Shown: positions 8,326 to 15,480, counted from the stretch's first letter. The stretch: DNA of 22,447 bases from DASZFV01 sp035546175 (GCA_035546175.1 DASZWW010000473.1:1-22447), one strand, 5' to 3'. Notes: generated from the letters alone by a model not told the origin. A program made the numbers and translations.

Positions 8326-11253
8326 ATGACGGCGAGGCGCGCCCGAGGCTTCGGGCTGCTGGCGGTGCTGGCTTCCGGGTGCGCGGCCACGGAGGTCCGC
8401 GCGCCGGAGCCGCTGGTCACGGGCGTGTCCGTGGCGCCCTCCGAGCTCGACGCGCCGGCGCCGATGAGCCCGGCCATTCGCACCGGCAAGCTGCCGAACG
8501 GCCTCACGTACTACGTGCTCGCGCACGGCGCGCCCGAGCAGCGCGCCGCGCTCTGGCTGGCCGTGGACGTCGGCTCGGTCTTCGAGGCGGACGACGAGCG
8601 CGGCTACGCGCACTTCGTCGAGCACATGGCCTTCGGCGGCACGAGGCGGTTCCCCAAGCACGAGATCTTCTCCTTCCTCGAACGCGCCGGGATGACCGCA
8701 GGCCCCGACGTCAACGCGGTCACCGGGACCGAGGACACCGTCTACAAGCTCACCGTCCCCACGGACGACGCGGCGACCGCCGGCAAGGGGCTCGACGTGC
8801 TGCGGGACATCGCGGGCGACGTGACCTTCGACGGGCCCGGCGTCGAGCACGAGAAGGGGATCCTCCTCGAGGAGCACCGGATGCACCAGTCGGCCGCCAC
8901 GAGGGTGGCCGAGCAAGAGCGCGCCCTGCTGTTCGCGGGATCGCGCTTCGCCGATCGGCTGCCCATCGGCACGCCGGAGAGCATCCGCGCGGCGACGCGC
9001 GAGGCGTTGACACGCTTCTACCGGCGGTGGTACCGGCCCGACGCGATGGCGGTCGTGGCCGTGGGCGACTTCGACCCGCAGGCGATGCAGGCGGCGATCG
9101 AGCAGCGCTTCGGCGACCTCGCGAACCCGCCCGTCGTGACGCCCGCGCCGCCGCGCGGCCTGCCCCGCGCGGCGGCCCTCCGGGTCGGCCTGGCCACCGA
9201 GCGCGAGGCGCGCTTGAGCAGCGTGGCCGTCTTCGACGTCGAGGAGCGGCGGCTCGAGGTCACGAAGCGCGACTTCCGCAGGCGCTGGGTGGAGCGGCTC
9301 TGCGACTTCATGGAGGACGAACGGCTGGCCGAGCTGCGCGATCGCCAGGGCTCGCCCCTCGTGGGCAGCCAGGCGGCCCGGCACGACCTGACGCACGCGC
9401 TCGTGGCCCAGGTGCACAAGGTCACCGTGAAGGAAGGCCGCCTGGTGGACGCGCTCTCCCTCGTGTTCCGGGAGATGGGTCAGCTCGGCCAGTACGGCTT
9501 CTTGCAGAGCGAGCTCGACCGCGCGCGCGACGAGCTGGTCTCGCGCTCCGAGCGGTTCATGAGCGAGTACGACCGCACGCCGCTCGCCCAGCGGGCCGCG
9601 GAGATCCTGCGCCACTTCACGGAGCGCGAGGAGATCGCCGGGCCGGAGAGGGAGCTCGCGTGGGTCCACGAGCTGCTGCCGACGATCACGCTCGCGGAGG
9701 TGAACGCGCTCGCCCGGGCGCGCGCCGCGCCGGCGCGTCGGGTCGTGGCCATCGTCGCGCCGCCGAGCCTGGCGCCGATGACCGAGTTCGAGGTCAAGGC
9801 GGCCATCGACGTGGCCTCCGCGGGACCGTTCTGGCCGTGGACGGACAAGGTCCCCACCGCGGCCTTGATGCCGGTCCCGCCCACGCCCGGCCGCGTGGTC
9901 GACGTCGCGCGGGACGAGGGGGCCGACGCGGCGGTCTGGACGCTCTCGAACGGCATCCGCGTCGTCGTCAAGCGGACCGACTTCCTCAAGAGCAGCGTCG
10001 GGCTCCTGGGATGGCAGTCGGGCGGCACGTCGCGCGCGTCGGAGGCGGACTTCCCGAGCGCGCGCTTCGCTGGTGAGGCCATGGCCGCCGAGGGGGCGGG
10101 ACCGTTCAGCCCGCTCGAGCTCGGGAAGCTCATGGCCGGCCACCGGCTCTCGGCGTCCATCACCGTCGGCGAGCTCGGCGTCCGGATCAGCGGGGACGCC
10201 ACGCCGGAGAACCTCGAGCGCCTGCTGCAGCTGCTCTACCTGCGCCTCACGCAGAGCCGCAACGACGACTGGGCGTTCAACGTCTGGAAGAGCAAGGCGC
10301 TCGAGGCCGTGCGCCGCCGGAGCGACTCGCCGGAGCAAAGGTTCTCGGACGAGGTGACGGCGCTGGCCACGGGAGGCCACCCGCGGCGGCGGGCGCCGTC
10401 GGCCGACATGGTCGAGGCCGTCGACAGAGGGAAGGTCTACGCCTTCTGGACGAAAGAGATGGCCGATCTCGGCGGGCTCACCTTCGTGCTCGTCGGGAAC
10501 GTCGACCCGACGCAGCTGCGGCCCCTCGTCGAGCGGTACCTCGCGAGCCTGCCCGGGACGCCGGGCCCCCGGCGCTGGGCGAACATCGGGGTCCGCTATC
10601 CGACGGGGAAGGTCGAGAAGACCGTGGTCGCGGGGCGCGCGCCCAAGAGCCTGGTCTGGATGAGCTTCGGCTCGAGGGCGCCCTTCAGCCTCGACCGCGC
10701 GCGCGACGCGCTGGTGCTCGAGACGCTGCTGCGCATCCGGCTGCGCGAGCGGCTGCGCGACGAGCTGGGCGCCGTGTACGGCATGAGCGTGACCGCGAGC
10801 GCGCAGCGGGATCCCGACGAGCGCCAGGCCCTCACGATCTCGTTCCCGTGCGCGCCCGGCAGCGCGGAGCGGCTGCGCCAGGCCACGTTCGCCGAGCTGG
10901 CCAGGCTCGGCCGGGAGGGCCCGGACGCCGAGCTCCTGGCCAAGGTCGCCGAGCAGCTCCGGCGGAGGCGCAGCCTCGACGTGCGCAACAACCACTGGTG
11001 GCTCTCGACGCTGCTGGCCGCCTACGTGCACGGCGACGACTTCGGCGCGGCCCAGAGCCTCGACGCGCTCCTCGCCCGCGTCACGGCTGCGAGCGTGCAG
11101 GGCACCGTTCGCCGCCTCTACGACGAGGAGCGCTATCGCCTCGTCGTCTTGCTGCCCGAAGGCGCGCCCGCCGTCGGCGAGGCGGCCTCGGCGCCGCCGC
11201 CCCCCGCGCCCGCGCCGCCGATCGCGCCCGAGGGCGAGGGCGCGGCGCCCTGA
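8326..11253 (+). CDS. M16 family zinc metallopeptidase, lipoprotein (PqqL/pitrilysin-like, two-repeat form)
   Basis: This encodes 975 aa. Residues 1-19 form a lipoprotein signal (MTARRARGFGLLAVLASGC, lipid-attachment Cys19), so it is likely anchored on the periplasmic or outer face of a membrane. LPNGLTYYVL opens the first M16 domain. The inverted zinc motif H-F-V-E-H is at residues 96-100, with the third ligand about 75 residues later in VEHEKGILLEEHR (probably Glu176). A second M16 domain pair starts near residue 540 (LSNGIRVVVKRTDF) and lacks the HxxEH motif, as is usual for the non-catalytic half. The length fits the ~930-aa two-repeat family. The last ~25 residues are Pro/Ala-rich (APPPPAPAPP), a probable flexible tail. 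GGAG at 8318-8321 precedes the ATG. It is the last gene of the seven-gene run. Confidence 0.92.
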   Translation: MTARRARGFGLLAVLASGCAATEVRAPEPLVTGVSVAPSELDAPAPMSPAIRTGKLPNGLTYYVLAHGAPEQRAALWLAVDVGSVFEADDERGYAHFVEHMAFGGTRRFPKHEIFSFLERAGMTAGPDVNAVTGTEDTVYKLTVPTDDAATAGKGLDVLRDIAGDVTFDGPGVEHEKGILLEEHRMHQSAATRVAEQERALLFAGSRFADRLPIGTPESIRAATREALTRFYRRWYRPDAMAVVAVGDFDPQAMQAAIEQRFGDLANPPVVTPAPPRGLPRAAALRVGLATEREARLSSVAVFDVEERRLEVTKRDFRRRWVERLCDFMEDERLAELRDRQGSPLVGSQAARHDLTHALVAQVHKVTVKEGRLVDALSLVFREMGQLGQYGFLQSELDRARDELVSRSERFMSEYDRTPLAQRAAEILRHFTEREEIAGPERELAWVHELLPTITLAEVNALARARAAPARRVVAIVAPPSLAPMTEFEVKAAIDVASAGPFWPWTDKVPTAALMPVPPTPGRVVDVARDEGADAAVWTLSNGIRVVVKRTDFLKSSVGLLGWQSGGTSRASEADFPSARFAGEAMAAEGAGPFSPLELGKLMAGHRLSASITVGELGVRISGDATPENLERLLQLLYLRLTQSRNDDWAFNVWKSKALEAVRRRSDSPEQRFSDEVTALATGGHPRRRAPSADMVEAVDRGKVYAFWTKEMADLGGLTFVLVGNVDPTQLRPLVERYLASLPGTPGPRRWANIGVRYPTGKVEKTVVAGRAPKSLVWMSFGSRAPFSLDRARDALVLETLLRIRLRERLRDELGAVYGMSVTASAQRDPDERQALTISFPCAPGSAERLRQATFAELARLGREGPDAELLAKVAEQLRRRRSLDVRNNHWWLSTLLAAYVHGDDFGAAQSLDALLARVTAASVQGTVRRLYDEERYRLVVLLPEGAPAVGEAASAPPPPAPAPPIAPEGEGAAP

Positions 11254-11544
11254 CCACGGCGTTCTCGGCGATCGCGCTGCTACTCTTCGCGGGGCCGCGG
11301 CGGCCGGCCGGGGCCGCGACGGAGCGCGAAGCGAGACCTCTTTGGACCCGCGGCCGACTCCGGGCCGGCGGTCTGACCTCGAGCCTCGCGCTCGGCTTTC
11401 TCTCTGGCCGCCTGCTGCGCCACGATCGCCGCTCGCCTGTCGTCTGCTTTGGTCACGGTTGCCCGCCCGTAACGTACAATGCGCGACGCGCCGGAACAAG
11501 GGCGACCTCGCGATCGGCAAGCAGCGGCGTCGAGGGCACGGCGA
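11254..11544. other. Convergent intergenic gap with a GC-rich hairpin
   Basis: This 291-bp gap lies between the 3' ends of the M16 peptidase gene and the second RRM gene. A hairpin GCGGCC/GGCCGC with a 6-nt loop is at 11300-11317, inside a GGGGCCGC direct repeat. It has no T-run, so a terminator role is only possible. An isolated TACAAT at 11475-11480 lacks a well-spaced -35 box. I see no gene here. Confidence 0.3.
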
Positions 11545-12021
11545 TCAGCGGAAGCGCGGCTCCTCGGCGCGGTTGACCCTGAGCGTCCGGCCGTCGAGCT
11601 CGGCGCCGTTCATCTGCTTGATGGCGGCGTCCGCGGCCGTCGAGCTCGCGTAGGTGACGAAGCCGAAGCCGCGCGACTGGTTGGTCGAGCGCTCGACGAC
11701 GACCGCGGCGTCGACCAGCTCGCCGAGCTTGGCGAACGCGGCGCGGAGGTCGGCGGTCGTCGTGTCCGCGCTGAGCCCGCCGACGAAGAGCTTCACGGGA
11801 CCGAAGTCTTCGCGGCGCGGCTGCGAGGGCACGCCGATGACGATGTCCTCGAGCTTGACCTCGGGCAGAGGGGCCGCCGGCTCCGCGATGTCGTTCAGAT
11901 CGGGATCGAGGCCGCGCGCGCGAAGCTCGCGGTTTCGCCGGAGGCGCTCCTCTTTCTCCTTCTTCTTGAGGGCCCGGTTGGCCTCGCGGTTGCGCTTCCC
12001 GCCAGAGAATCCGCGGTTCAT
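11545..12021 (-). CDS. RRM-domain RNA-binding protein with a highly basic N-terminal extension
   Basis: This encodes 158 aa. The C-terminal half is one RNA recognition motif: RNP2 LFVGGL at residues 78-83 and RNP1 RGFGFVTY at 117-124, with the aromatic positions for base stacking kept. Residues 1-37 are very rich in Lys, Arg and Glu (KRNREANRALKKKEKEERLRR), probably a charged helix, followed by an acidic/proline linker. A single RRM in a bacterium usually means a small RNA-binding protein involved in cold or stress RNA handling. The ATG at 12021 is 7 bp after the stop of the upstream RRM gene. A GTG at 12045 would overlap that gene by 17 bp and add 8 residues; the ATG was preferred because it starts a natural MNRGF sequence. 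Neither start has a strong Shine-Dalgarno. Confidence 0.82.
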   Translation of the reverse strand: MNRGFSGGKRNREANRALKKKEKEERLRRNRELRARGLDPDLNDIAEPAAPLPEVKLEDIVIGVPSQPRREDFGPVKLFVGGLSADTTTADLRAAFAKLGELVDAAVVVERSTNQSRGFGFVTYASSTAADAAIKQMNGAELDGRTLRVNRAEEPRFR

Positions 12022-12028
12022 CGCACGG

Positions 12029-12376
12029 CTACCATCGCCCGCCACCGCCCCGGCCGCCGCCGCCGCCCCGGCCGCCGCCGAAGCCGCCCCCTCGGCCGCC
12101 GCCGCCGCCGCCGCGGCCGCCTCCGCCGCTGCGCTCCTGCGCTTCGTTGACCGCGATGGCTCGGCCGTCGAGCTCCCGGCCGTTGAGCTGCTGGATGGCC
12201 TGCTGAGCTTCGTCGTCCGAGCTCATTTCGACGAACGCGAAGCCGCGTGGCCGACCGGTCTCCCGGTCCGTCACGATCTTCGCGTCGGCCACGGTGCCGA
12301 TCTGCCCGAAGACGTCGCGCAAGCCCATTTCGGTCGTGTTGTACGAGAGGTTCCCAACGAAGAGGCGTCTACCCAT
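12029..12376 (-). CDS. RRM-domain RNA-binding protein with glycine-rich C-terminal tail
   Basis: This encodes 115 aa. Residues 1-80 are a single RRM: RNP2 LFVGNL (5-10), RNP1 RGFAFVEM (44-51), and LNGRELDGRAIAVNEAQ closing the fold. Residues 84-115 are almost only Gly and Arg (RGG-like) and end in Trp. This matches the bacterial cold-inducible glycine-rich RNA-binding proteins (cyanobacterial Rbp type), which bind RNA and may act as chaperones or in cold adaptation. The tail is encoded by a long GGC/CGG repetitive tract (about 12040-12135) that is prone to slippage. It is the promoter-proximal gene of a two-gene leftward unit with the second RRM gene. An upstream TGTGCTAGAA (12382-12391, minus strand) could be part of a -10 element, but no matching -35 was found. 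Confidence 0.9.
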   Translation of the reverse strand: MGRRLFVGNLSYNTTEMGLRDVFGQIGTVADAKIVTDRETGRPRGFAFVEMSSDDEAQQAIQQLNGRELDGRAIAVNEAQERSGGGGRGGGGGGRGGGFGGGRGGGGGRGGGGRW

Positions 12377-12518
12377 GCCGGGCTTCTAGCACAGAACGGG
12401 CCCGCGCGAGCGATGCCCGCGCAGGCCCTCCTCGCCGACGCCTCGGGGTGGCTGCGGCGTGCTCGTGACCGCGCTCGATCTCCGTTGACCGCCCGGCGTT
12501 CGGCCCCAGTGTTCCCGC

Positions 12519-13040
12519 ATGACCATGCAGGAGCCGACGTCCTCCCCCGACGAGACGCGACGACACTTCGGCGAGCTCGTCGCGAGCTTCGCGACGGCGA
12601 TGCTGGTGACGCGCACGGCGGACGGCGAGCTGCGGGCGCGGCCGCTGACCGTCGCCGGCGCGGAGCCGAGCGGGGAGGTCTACTTCTCGACGAGCGTCGA
12701 GGCGCCGAAGGTCCACGAGATCGAGGCCGACGCGCGCGTCGTCGTGACCTTCCAGAACGACAGCGTCTACGTGTCCCTCACGGGCACGGCCCGCCTCTCG
12801 CGCGACCGCGCCCTCGTCGAGCGCCTCTGGAAGGAGAGCTGGAAGGTCTGGTTCCCGAAGGGCAAGGAGGATCCCACGCTCGCGATCGTGATCGTCGCGC
12901 CCACGGCCGCCGAGTACTGGGATCAGAGGGGCCTCGCCGGCCTGAGGTACGTCCTTCGCTCGCTCGAGGCCTACGTGACCGGAACGAAGGCCCCCGACGG
13001 CGCGGATCCCCGGCAGAACGCCAAGGTGCCGCTGCGCTGA
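12519..13040 (+). CDS. Pyridoxamine 5'-phosphate oxidase-fold protein, general stress protein 26 type
   Basis: This encodes 173 aa of the split beta-barrel flavin-binding fold. Recognisable parts are ATAMLVTRTADGELRARPLTV near residues 26-46, GEVYFSTS, VVVTFQNDSVYVSLTGTARL, and WFPKGKEDPTLAIVIVAPTAAEYWD at about 109-133. The last of these is diagnostic for the general stress protein 26 subgroup. Such proteins bind FMN or FAD and are induced by stress; true pyridoxamine phosphate oxidase activity is not expected. No Shine-Dalgarno precedes either in-frame ATG (12519 or 12525), so initiation may be weak or leaderless. A TTGACC at 12485-12490 could be a -35 box, but the -10 position (AGTGTT) is poor. 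Its position beside stress-type SDR and hemerythrin genes supports a stress role. Confidence 0.87.
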   Translation: MTMQEPTSSPDETRRHFGELVASFATAMLVTRTADGELRARPLTVAGAEPSGEVYFSTSVEAPKVHEIEADARVVVTFQNDSVYVSLTGTARLSRDRALVERLWKESWKVWFPKGKEDPTLAIVIVAPTAAEYWDQRGLAGLRYVLRSLEAYVTGTKAPDGADPRQNAKVPLR

Positions 13041-13053
13041 CCCGCTCCGCACT

Positions 13054-13116
13054 ATGTCGATCAGCAGCGGGTCCGGCCGGGGCGTCACCTTCGAGATCCG
13101 CTTGCCGATGGAGCGG
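13054..13116 (+). pseudogene. Possible remnant of the C-terminal end of a sensor histidine kinase
   Basis: In the convergent gap between the PNPOx gene and the SDR gene, 21 codons read SSGSGRGVTFEIRLPMERR after a short lead. The pattern S-x-x-G-x-G-x-T-F-x-I-x-L-P is the final beta-strand region of histidine kinase HATPase_c domains (G2 box and C terminus). No other part of a kinase lies upstream in this frame, and the original stop is missing; the frame runs on into the SDR gene antisense. It looks like the leftover end of a deleted kinase gene, though a 20-residue match could be chance. Confidence 0.4.
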
Positions 13117-13121
13117 CGCCG

Positions 13122-14162
13122 TCAGGGGTTGCCCACGCCGCCCGAGGCGCCGTAGACCTGCCCGGTCACGTCGGTGGCCTCGGCGGAGGCGAGCAGCACG
13201 TAGACGGGCGCGATCTCGGCGGGCTGGCCGGGGCGGCCGAGCGGTGTGTTGCCCCCGAAGGTCACCACGCGCTCCGGCGGCTGGCCGCCCGTCACCTGCA
13301 GCGCGGTCCAGTAGGGCCCGGGCGCGACGGCGTTCACGCGCACGCCGCGCTTGGCCACCTGCTTGGCGAGGGCCTTCGTGAACGCGACGATCGACGCTTT
13401 GGTCGACGCGTAGTCGAGGAGGTGGGGCTCCGGCGCGTAGGCCTCGACCGACGCCGTGTTGATGATGGCGCCGCCCGGCGGCAGGTGCGCGAGCGCGGCC
13501 TTCGTGATCCAGAACATCGCGTACACGTTCGTCTTGAACGTCGAGTCGAACTGCTCGCTCGGGAGGTCCGCGATGTGCTCGACGGCGTGCTGCCTGCCGG
13601 CGTTGTTGACGACGACGTCGAGCCCGCCGAGCTCGCGCGCGGCTCGCGCCACCAGGTCCCGGCAGAAGGCCTCGTCGCGAATGTCGCCGGGCAGCGGCAC
13701 GGCCTTGCGGCCCGCGCTCTGGATGAGGCCGACGACCTCGCGGGCGTCGGGCTCCTCGACGGGCAGGTACCCGATGGCGACGTCGGCGCCCTCGCGCGCG
13801 AAGGCGATGGCGGCCGCGCGCCCGATCCCCGAGTCGCCGCCCGTGATCAGGGCCCTCCGTCCGGTGAGCCGACCCGATCCGCGGTAGCTGTGCTCGCCGC
13901 AGTCCGGCCGCGGCGTCATCTTGCTCTGCAGGCCCGGCCACTCCTGCGTCTGTCGCGGGAACGGCGGCCTGGGGAAGCCCTTGGTGGGATCGCGCAGCGG
14001 CGCCGGCGCGGCGGCGGCGGGTCCGGCCCCGGCCGGCTGCTCGGCGCGCGCCGTCGCCGCCGTGGCGGCCACGGCGGTGGCGATCCCACAGACGATCTGT
14101 CGACGCGTGGGCGCGTGCTCCGCCCGCGCCGCGCCCCCCTCGTCCTCGTCATCGGTGGCCAT
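13122..14162 (-). CDS. Short-chain dehydrogenase/reductase of the general-stress type with a twin-arginine signal
   Basis: This encodes 346 aa. Residues 100-346 are a complete classical SDR: cofactor motif TGGDSGIG (108-115), NNAG (186-189), and catalytic Ser238, Tyr251 and Lys255 in DYASTK. The preceding PRPDCGEHSYRGSGRLTGRRALITGG is typical of the extended SDR group that includes Bacillus general stress protein 39 and related enzymes. Unusually, residues 18-42 read PTRRQIVCGIATAVAATAATARA then EQ: a T-R-R-x-I Tat motif, a hydrophobic core and an A-R-A cleavage site, so the protein may be exported folded with its cofactor. A Pro/Ala linker follows. The start has a GGAGG Shine-Dalgarno and a candidate promoter just upstream. 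The substrate is unknown; the cofactor is NAD(P)H by family. Confidence 0.88.
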   Translation of the reverse strand: MATDDEDEGGAARAEHAPTRRQIVCGIATAVAATAATARAEQPAGAGPAAAAPAPLRDPTKGFPRPPFPRQTQEWPGLQSKMTPRPDCGEHSYRGSGRLTGRRALITGGDSGIGRAAAIAFAREGADVAIGYLPVEEPDAREVVGLIQSAGRKAVPLPGDIRDEAFCRDLVARAARELGGLDVVVNNAGRQHAVEHIADLPSEQFDSTFKTNVYAMFWITKAALAHLPPGGAIINTASVEAYAPEPHLLDYASTKASIVAFTKALAKQVAKRGVRVNAVAPGPYWTALQVTGGQPPERVVTFGGNTPLGRPGQPAEIAPVYVLLASAEATDVTGQVYGASGGVGNP

Positions 14163-14180
14163 CGGATCCTCCGGGCCCGC

Positions 14181-14208
14181 AACATAGGGCCCGCTCCGAC
14201 CGGCGCAA
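14181..14208 (-). promoter_or_regulatory. Candidate sigma-70-type promoter for the SDR gene, with direct repeats around the -10 box
   Basis: On the minus strand TTGCGC (14203-14208) and TATGTT (14181-14186) are separated by 16 bp. The implied transcript start would leave a short leader containing the GGAGG site. The -10 box is flanked by two identical copies of GCGGGCCC (14187-14194 and 14173-14180), each with a GGGCCC palindrome, a possible operator. The match to consensus is moderate. Confidence 0.35.
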
Positions 14209-14254
14209 CGCGGCCCGCTGTCCCGACCTCCACGCAATCTGGGCCACGGCGCGA

Positions 14255-14740
14255 TCAGATCGTCGCCGCCCGCTCCGTCTCGGCGGGGACGGCGTCGCGG
14301 GGGTTGCCCCGCTCCTCGAGCTCCGCCTGCTCGCTCTCCATCGCCTCCGCGAGCTCCGCGAGCTGGTCCTTGTCGAGGCTCTTGGCGACCTTCGGGAAGA
14401 GGTCGTCCTCCTCCTCCTCGACGTGGTGCTCGACGAGGTCCTGGAGCACCTTGAGCTTCGCATCGAACGTCTCGTCCTGGACGTCGAGGTCGAGCAGGTC
14501 GCTGAGGACGCGCTTCATCGCCAGGTGCTCCTCGACGGACTCGAGGAGGAGGCCCTCGGTCGACTTGGCCTTCACGCCCGGATAGAAGTGGTGCTCCTCG
14601 ATGGTCGCGTGGATCGCGAGGCTGTCCGCGATCTCGACGAAGAGGCCCTCCTTCTTCTTCGCGTCCTTGGCCTTGTGGATCTTGGAGAAGAGGCCCTCCA
14701 CCTTGCGGTGTTGAGCCTTGAGCAGGTCGATCGCGTTCAT
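14255..14740 (-). CDS. Hemerythrin HHE-domain protein
   Basis: This encodes 161 aa forming a four-helix bundle with hemerythrin-like iron ligands: His11 in the KAQHRKVE opening, His44 and His50/51 in HATIEEHHFYP, His72 in VEEHLAMKRVL, and His105/106 with Glu110 in VEHHVEEEEDDLFPKV. Such proteins bind a di-iron centre and act in oxygen, NO or peroxide sensing or in iron handling. The cytoplasmic HHE type with this layout is common in stress clusters. The C terminus (from ~125) is a Glu/Ala-rich helix and tail. The ATG at 14740 has an excellent AAAAGGAGG Shine-Dalgarno, which rules out the longer upstream start at 14839. It lies upstream of the SDR gene on the same strand with a 92-bp gap. Both genes share the leader sequence GGAGGATCC just before the start codon. 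Confidence 0.92.
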   Translation of the reverse strand: MNAIDLLKAQHRKVEGLFSKIHKAKDAKKKEGLFVEIADSLAIHATIEEHHFYPGVKAKSTEGLLLESVEEHLAMKRVLSDLLDLDVQDETFDAKLKVLQDLVEHHVEEEEDDLFPKVAKSLDKDQLAELAEAMESEQAELEERGNPRDAVPAETERAATI

Positions 14741-14834
14741 GGGATCCTCCTTTTGAAACGTTCGAGACACTGGATGCCAAGCGCGTGCCTGCGTCGGCCG
14801 CCGCGGAAGGAAGGGACGCCTCGGGCGCTCCGGC

Positions 14835-14881
14835 GTCACCGCCGGGGAGCGCCGTCACCGCGGCGTGGCGGACGTGGTGAC
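14835..14881. repeat. Three GTCACC elements in the hemerythrin/pyrophosphatase divergent gap
   Basis: GTCACCGC occurs at 14835-14842 and again at 14854-14861, spaced 19 bp, and an inverted copy GGTGAC lies at 14876-14881. The near two-turn helical spacing in a divergent gap suggests a regulator-binding site for one or both flanking genes. In GC-rich DNA short repeats also arise by chance. Confidence 0.3.
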
Positions 14882-14916
14882 CTTCCCGACGGCGGCGTCG
14901 ATCCTAAATTCCTTCC

Positions 14917-15480
14917 ATGCCGAAGGCGCTGGCCTCTCGCGTCCCCGTACCGATCGAGCTCGCCGCCTGCACCAAGGAGAAGGGCGAAGAGGTGCTTCAC
15001 GTCGTCATCGAGACGGCGCGCGGCGGCCGAAACAAGATGGCCTACGACGAGGCGCTCGGCGTCTTTCGCCTCAAGACGGTGCTCCCGGAGGGGATGAGCT
15101 TCCCGCGCGACTTCGGCTTCGTGCCCTCGACCGAGGGCGACGACGGCGATCCGGTCGACGCCCTCGTCCTGATGGACGAGCCGGGGACGACGGGCTGTCT
15201 CGTCGCGTGCCGATTGATCGGCGTGATCCTGGGTGAGCAGGGCGAAAAGGGGAAGCGCATCCGCAACGACCGGCTCCTGGCCGTGGCCATCCCCAGCCAC
15301 ACGCACGGCGACCTCGAGCACGTCGACGACCTGAACCGGAACCTCCTCGAGGAGCTGGAGACGTTCTTCGTCAACTACCACTCCCAGTACGGCGAGACCT
15401 ATCGGGTGCTCGGCTGCAAGGGGCCGCGCGCCGCCTGGAAGCTCGTGAAGGAAGGCGAGCGGCGCTGGAAGAAGCGATGA
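14917..15480 (+). CDS. Inorganic pyrophosphatase family protein (family I, divergent subgroup)
   Basis: This encodes 187 aa with the family I fold. The metal-binding signature D-G-D-P-V-D-A is at residues 76-82, with Glu32 and Lys40 (RNKMAYD) preceding it. SFPRDFGFVPS and VACRLIGVI match the core strands. By family it hydrolyses pyrophosphate to two phosphates, driving biosynthetic reactions. Compared by eye with the E. coli enzyme, several active-site residues differ: the Glu31 position is Ala42, Arg43 is Thr, Asp102 is Asn117 and Lys104 is Arg119. It therefore belongs to a divergent subgroup whose activity is less certain. No Shine-Dalgarno precedes the ATG (only AAATTCCTTCC); a TAAATT at 14905-14910 would make it leaderless. 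Its stop overlaps the next start (ATGA). Confidence 0.85.
   Translation: MPKALASRVPVPIELAACTKEKGEEVLHVVIETARGGRNKMAYDEALGVFRLKTVLPEGMSFPRDFGFVPSTEGDDGDPVDALVLMDEPGTTGCLVACRLIGVILGEQGEKGKRIRNDRLLAVAIPSHTHGDLEHVDDLNRNLLEELETFFVNYHSQYGETYRVLGCKGPRAAWKLVKEGERRWKKR

Noticed and set aside
11250..11480. Signal-peptide-like frame directly after the M16 stop (TTAFSAIALLLFAG)
   Set aside because: It has no ATG, GTG or TTG start (only CTG), no ribosome-binding site and no coherent sequence after the hydrophobic stretch.
11449..11480. Promoter-like TTGGTC and TACAAT on the plus strand
   Set aside because: The spacer is 20 bp and the only downstream plus-strand frame is antisense to the RRM gene.
8266..11520. 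A 1084-codon open frame on the minus strand opposite the M16 peptidase
   Set aside because: Its composition is Arg/His/Glu/Leu-biased with no recognisable motif, while the plus strand has the full M16 zinc motif and lipobox.
14741..14839. Longer start for the hemerythrin gene, adding 33 residues
   Set aside because: The added residues are Arg/Pro-rich, and the excellent Shine-Dalgarno is at the ATG at 14740.
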